Shown: one piece after another, positions 13,850-16,487 of the stretch | How positions within the stretch are numbered: position 1 is the stretch's first letter | Layout: the number at the start of each line of letters is the position of its first letter | Assembly (NCBI GenBank): GCA_011322755.1 | Contig: DRLZ01000250.1 | Coordinates: 1 to 16,487 of the forward strand | Reading direction: 5' to 3' | DNA from: Crenotrichaceae bacterium | Lineage (GTDB): Bacteria > Pseudomonadota > Gammaproteobacteria > Methylococcales > DRLZ01 | DNA length: 16,487 nt | The notes under the pieces: model-generated | What the model saw: only the letters and a program-made list of their open reading frames with translations | Told to the model about the DNA's origin: nothing | Databases searched by the model: none | Program-made: the position numbers and the translations under genes

Positions 13850-14428
13850 ATGTCCAGACTGGGATGAAAGTATGTTGATATCCACACCAATACATGCAGC
13901 TGCAGCTTTACTGCGTTGCTCGACAGGTGTATCAAATAAGATGACTGAATCGGCGGCAACATTTAACCATGCATTATCAATCAGTTCTTGTTCCAATTGG
14001 TGTGCAGCCCAGCCAGCATAACCAAGTGCAATCAAAAATTGCTGCGGGCCCTGGTTTTTTGCAATTGCTTCGAGGATATCACGAGAAGTCGTTAGGGCAA
14101 TGGAATCGCTCATCTGCAATGTAGAATCCCACTGACCAACAGGTGAATGAAGAATAAACCCTCGCTCACGCTCAACAGGACCGCCATCATAAACAGGCAA
14201 ATCCCTCACCTCTTGACAGACATTCTTGATACTCATTTGCCGCATCACATCTCCGACAGTGATATCAGTGTGGCGATTAATAACGACACCGAATGCACCT
14301 TCAGCAGAATGTTGGCACAAGTAAGTGACACTGCCAGAAAATGAAGATTCACTGAGTGTCGGCATTGCGATAAGAAATTGATCCACTAAAAACAATGAAT
14401 CATGCTGGACTGTCGTGTGTGTGTTCAT
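13844..14428 (-). CDS. yqgE: YqgE/AlgH family protein (DUF179)
   Basis: 194 aa, near the family's ~187. The family hallmarks are present: FLIAMPTLSESSFSGSVTYL (18-37), HSAEGAFGVVINR (40-52), VYDGGPVERERGFILHS (79-95) and the late IALGYAGWAAHQLEQEL (133-149) leading to N-x-W. The structure of relatives is known but not the biochemical function; AlgH was once proposed as an alginate regulator. It is likely cytoplasmic, with no signal. It is cotranscribed between tonB-like and ruvX, which is the conserved neighbourhood. The N-terminus has about 8 extra polar residues before the conserved start. Confidence 0.94.
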   Translation of the reverse strand: MNTHTTVQHDSLFLVDQFLIAMPTLSESSFSGSVTYLCQHSAEGAFGVVINRHTDITVGDVMRQMSIKNVCQEVRDLPVYDGGPVERERGFILHSPVGQWDSTLQMSDSIALTTSRDILEAIAKNQGPQQFLIALGYAGWAAHQLEQELIDNAWLNVAADSVILFDTPVEQRSKAAAACIGVDINILSSQSGHA

Positions 14429-14488
14429 TGCAATACCGATTTCTGTCGCTTCTTACAACGTAGCGAGTTACAAAAAAGTAGTATCCGC

Positions 14489-15379
14489 CTAACGACTTGA
14501 GCCATCAGATAATTTATTTTGAGAAAAAATCCATCTGCGTTTTATAAATAAAATGTCAACTTCTTCACGCACACCTTGAGGTAATTTCGCATAAGGAGCC
14601 GCCAGTTTTACAATATTGATCGCCGCATCATCCAGTTCTTTATGTCCTGATGAACGTAATATATCGACGCGGTAGAGTGAACCATCGGTATTGATACCAA
14701 CACTCAATTCGAGGCTTCCTGATAATTTTCCATTTTGAGCTGCTTCTGGATAATTCATGTTTCCGATACGCTGTACTTTATCCTGCCAGGCTTTTTCATA
14801 AGCTGCTGCCTGATATTTATGTGCATTGATTGTATTGACGTATGCGACTCTTTTTGATGAAATCTGTCGCGCCATTAAATCTGTCAATTCTGTACTGACT
14901 TCGGAAATTTGTTGTGTCAGCATTTCAGGCGTCAGCTTTTTCTTCCTGTTTGTTGTTTCTTCAATTTGTTTGGCGTTCGCTTTAAAGCTAGCCTGCTGTT
15001 GTGTAGAAATTTGCTGCCTGTCAGGTGTTGATTCAACAGGTGCGGATTCCTGGTCAGCTTGCTTCACATCTTCTTTCACTGGTTTGAATTGAATATCAGC
15101 CTGTTCCGCTGCCCTCGCTTCTTCAGCTGTCCCTTGAATACCAGACGCTATCTGATCTTGCTGCGCAAGCACATCTGCTTTGTCCGGGCGCAGTTGATCC
15201 TCTGTTGGTATCACCAAGGTGACATTTAATGAGTGTTTAGCTGGCACTTTCGGAAAATGTATATTTAGTCCAAACAAAAAAAACAACAACACGTGGAAAA
15301 GAATAGCAACCGCCATTGCAAATAAAAAACGATCAGCCGATGGCAGCTTCTCGCGTCGAATCAGACCTGCAGCATTCAT
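14489..15379 (-). CDS. TonB family energy-transducer-like protein
   Basis: 296 aa. There is a short cytoplasmic N-terminus, one membrane helix (about 18-38, FLFAMAVAILFHVLLFFLFG, with the His that TonB proteins carry), and a long Gln/Glu/Lys-rich periplasmic spacer (about 55-195). The TonB C-terminal domain (about 205-290) includes NMNYPEAA, SLELSVGINTDGSLYRVDIL and SSGHKELDDAAI. The spacer has few Pro, unlike the Pro-Glu/Pro-Lys linker of classical TonB. It is the TonB homologue found after gshB in pseudomonads; with no exbBD here it may energise transport together with distant exbBD, or act otherwise. The start is 4 bp after the gshB stop, with AGAGG overlapping it. Confidence 0.9.
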   Translation of the reverse strand: MNAAGLIRREKLPSADRFLFAMAVAILFHVLLFFLFGLNIHFPKVPAKHSLNVTLVIPTEDQLRPDKADVLAQQDQIASGIQGTAEEARAAEQADIQFKPVKEDVKQADQESAPVESTPDRQQISTQQQASFKANAKQIEETTNRKKKLTPEMLTQQISEVSTELTDLMARQISSKRVAYVNTINAHKYQAAAYEKAWQDKVQRIGNMNYPEAAQNGKLSGSLELSVGINTDGSLYRVDILRSSGHKELDDAAINIVKLAAPYAKLPQGVREEVDILFIKRRWIFSQNKLSDGSSR

Positions 15380-15383
15380 ACCT

Positions 15384-16337
15384 CTACCTCTTATCCAGGC
15401 AATTTTCTATGCTATCCAGAAAATCACCAGCAATGTTCAATCCATATAACGCATCCAGTTCTCTTGCACATGTCGGACTGGTTACGTTTATTTCAGTTAA
15501 ATAATCACCGATGACATCAAGACCAACAAACAACAAACCCTTTGCTATTAAAGTTGGTGCAACTTGTTGTACAATCCAGTGATCTCGTTCAGTCAATTCA
15601 ACACCTATTGCTGTCCCACCTGCTGCCAGATTACCACGACTTTCTCCTTTAGCGGGGATTCTTGCCAGTGCATAAGGAACCGCAATGCCATTGACAACCA
15701 GAATCCGTTTATCACCTTGACTGATTTCTGGTAGATATTGCTGCGCCATCACTTGTCGGCTACCATAAGCCGTCATCATTTCAAGAATCACCGAAATATT
15801 CGGACTATCCTCAGAAACAACAAAAATAGATGCTCCACCCATTCCATCCAGTGGTTTAAGTACTATTTTATGATACTCAGCAAGAAATTTGCGAAACTCC
15901 CGATGCTGTCGACTCACTAATGTTGGAGGCGTACATTGAGAAAACCAGGCAGTATACAACTTTTCATTCACATCACGCAGTGACTGTGGTTTATTAACCA
16001 CAAAGACTCCTGCTGATTCAGCTATTTCCAATAAATGAGTTGCATAAATATACTCCATATCAAACGGAGGATCTTTGCGCATTAGAACAACATCGAAATA
16101 GTCTATCGGGTTTTCTTCTTCCTGATCATAATGATGCCATCGTTTAGAGTCATCATATAACTCAACACTGCGTGACCATGCATAGGCTTTTCCATTACGA
16201 AGACACAGACCATCCATTTCAATCGTATGGACTTCCCAGTGCCTTCTCTGCGCTTCCAGCATCATTGCAAAAGTCGTATCTTTTTTATATTGAATCCTTT
16301 CCAGGGGATCCATTACAACACCAAGTTTCAGTTTCAA
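15384..16337 (-). CDS. gshB: Glutathione synthase, ATP-grasp
   Basis: 317 aa, the standard size. It joins gamma-glutamylcysteine and glycine with ATP. The start is TTG 16337, because the fold's first strand (KLKLGVVMDP) begins immediately and no ATG is better placed; a weak GAG lies about 10 bases before. Motifs are MRKDPPFDMEYIYATH (86-101), the ATP-site KPLDGMGG (161-168), QGDKRILV (207-214), the glycine-rich loop RIPAKGESRGNLAAGG (226-241) and the metal-site GLDVIGDYLTEINVTSPT (272-289). It leads the gshB-tonB-yqgE-ruvX-pyrR cluster. A perfect 8-1-8 palindrome lies upstream. Confidence 0.96.
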   Translation of the reverse strand: MKLKLGVVMDPLERIQYKKDTTFAMMLEAQRRHWEVHTIEMDGLCLRNGKAYAWSRSVELYDDSKRWHHYDQEEENPIDYFDVVLMRKDPPFDMEYIYATHLLEIAESAGVFVVNKPQSLRDVNEKLYTAWFSQCTPPTLVSRQHREFRKFLAEYHKIVLKPLDGMGGASIFVVSEDSPNISVILEMMTAYGSRQVMAQQYLPEISQGDKRILVVNGIAVPYALARIPAKGESRGNLAAGGTAIGVELTERDHWIVQQVAPTLIAKGLLFVGLDVIGDYLTEINVTSPTCARELDALYGLNIAGDFLDSIENCLDKR

Positions 16338-16365
16338 CTTTTTATCTCACAATCTAAGTCTAGTC

Positions 16366-16382
16366 GCAAATGACTCATTTGC
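16366..16382. promoter_or_regulatory. 17-bp palindrome in the gshB leader
   Basis: GCAAATGA-C-TCATTTGC is a perfect 8-bp inverted repeat around one central base. It lies 29 bases before the gshB start and 18 bases past the stop of the upstream frame. A dimeric regulator site is plausible; as RNA it makes only a short hairpin without T-tract. No clear -10/-35 pair was identified next to it. Confidence 0.4.
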
Positions 16383-16400
16383 CGTGCTACTGATACATGT

Positions 16401-16487
16401 TCATACATCAACCAACTGTTCTCCATTATCAAAATCTATCATAACCACCCTGTGCTGAACCAACTCCTTGTTTTCGCCAAAGGCACA
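16401..16487 (-). CDS. C-terminal fragment of an unidentified protein
   Basis: A frame enters from the right edge on the minus strand and ends at TGA (16401-16403), giving 28 residues that include FGENKELVQHRVVMIDFD and end LVDV. The other two minus frames are closed early, and the residue mix looks coding (a strand-like HRVVMIDF and an acidic tail). I cannot assign a family. gshA or a pilG-type gene often lies here in relatives, but nothing visible confirms either. Confidence 0.35.
   Translation of the reverse strand, partial: CAFGENKELVQHRVVMIDFDNGEQLVDV

Noticed and set aside
1..16487. CRISPR arrays, tRNA or rRNA genes, transposases, integrases, toxin-antitoxin or defence genes.
   Set aside because: No regularly spaced repeats, cloverleaf-type arms or related protein motifs were seen anywhere in the window.

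Overview
The window looks like chromosomal core sequence of a moderately AT-rich gammaproteobacterium. Evidence for this is the nlpD-rpoS pair, a rhodanese-secB-gpsA block divergent from envC-ctpA, and a gshB-tonB-yqgE-ruvX-pyrR block, which is a gene order familiar from pseudomonads and relatives. A marine or methylotroph-type lineage such as Methylophaga or Cycloclasticus is a guess only. There are no rRNA or tRNA genes, no CRISPR array, no insertion sequence and no phage gene that I can see.

Layout. Bases 1-2264 read rightward: the end of a J-domain protein, nlpD, rpoS and an unrecognised 64-aa gene. After a 370-bp AT-rich gap come a DUF481 outer-membrane protein, yccA (BAX-inhibitor-1 family) and an unlisted 40-aa small membrane protein (4735-4857). 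Bases 4903-9769 read leftward, probably as one long cluster: rhodanese (yibN-like), secB, gpsA, a PAPS-type sulfotransferase, an ELM1-family GT-B-like protein and rlmE. From the divergent promoter region at 9770-9988, envC and ctpA read rightward. Bases 12814-16337 read leftward: gshB, tonB-like, yqgE, ruvX and pyrR, tightly packed. The right edge holds 28 codons of an unidentified leftward gene.

Functional themes. Several genes serve the envelope: two non-catalytic LytM-type amidase activators (NlpD and EnvC), a periplasmic C-terminal processing protease, SecB, a TonB-like protein, a DUF481 barrel and YccA. Others serve stress or redox roles (RpoS, GshB, rhodanese) and RNA metabolism (RlmE, RuvX). 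The least ordinary part is gpsA-sulfotransferase-ELM1-rlmE, which puts two possible surface-molecule enzymes next to the enzyme that makes glycerol-3-phosphate. Compared with the familiar gammaproteobacterial order, grxC is absent between yibN and secB, gpmI is absent before envC, pyrB is absent after pyrR, and ftsH is absent after rlmE.

I found no strong case for a wholly new multi-gene system. The best leads are the two small proteins, the sulfotransferase-ELM1 pair, and several well-formed hairpins and palindromes in short gaps.
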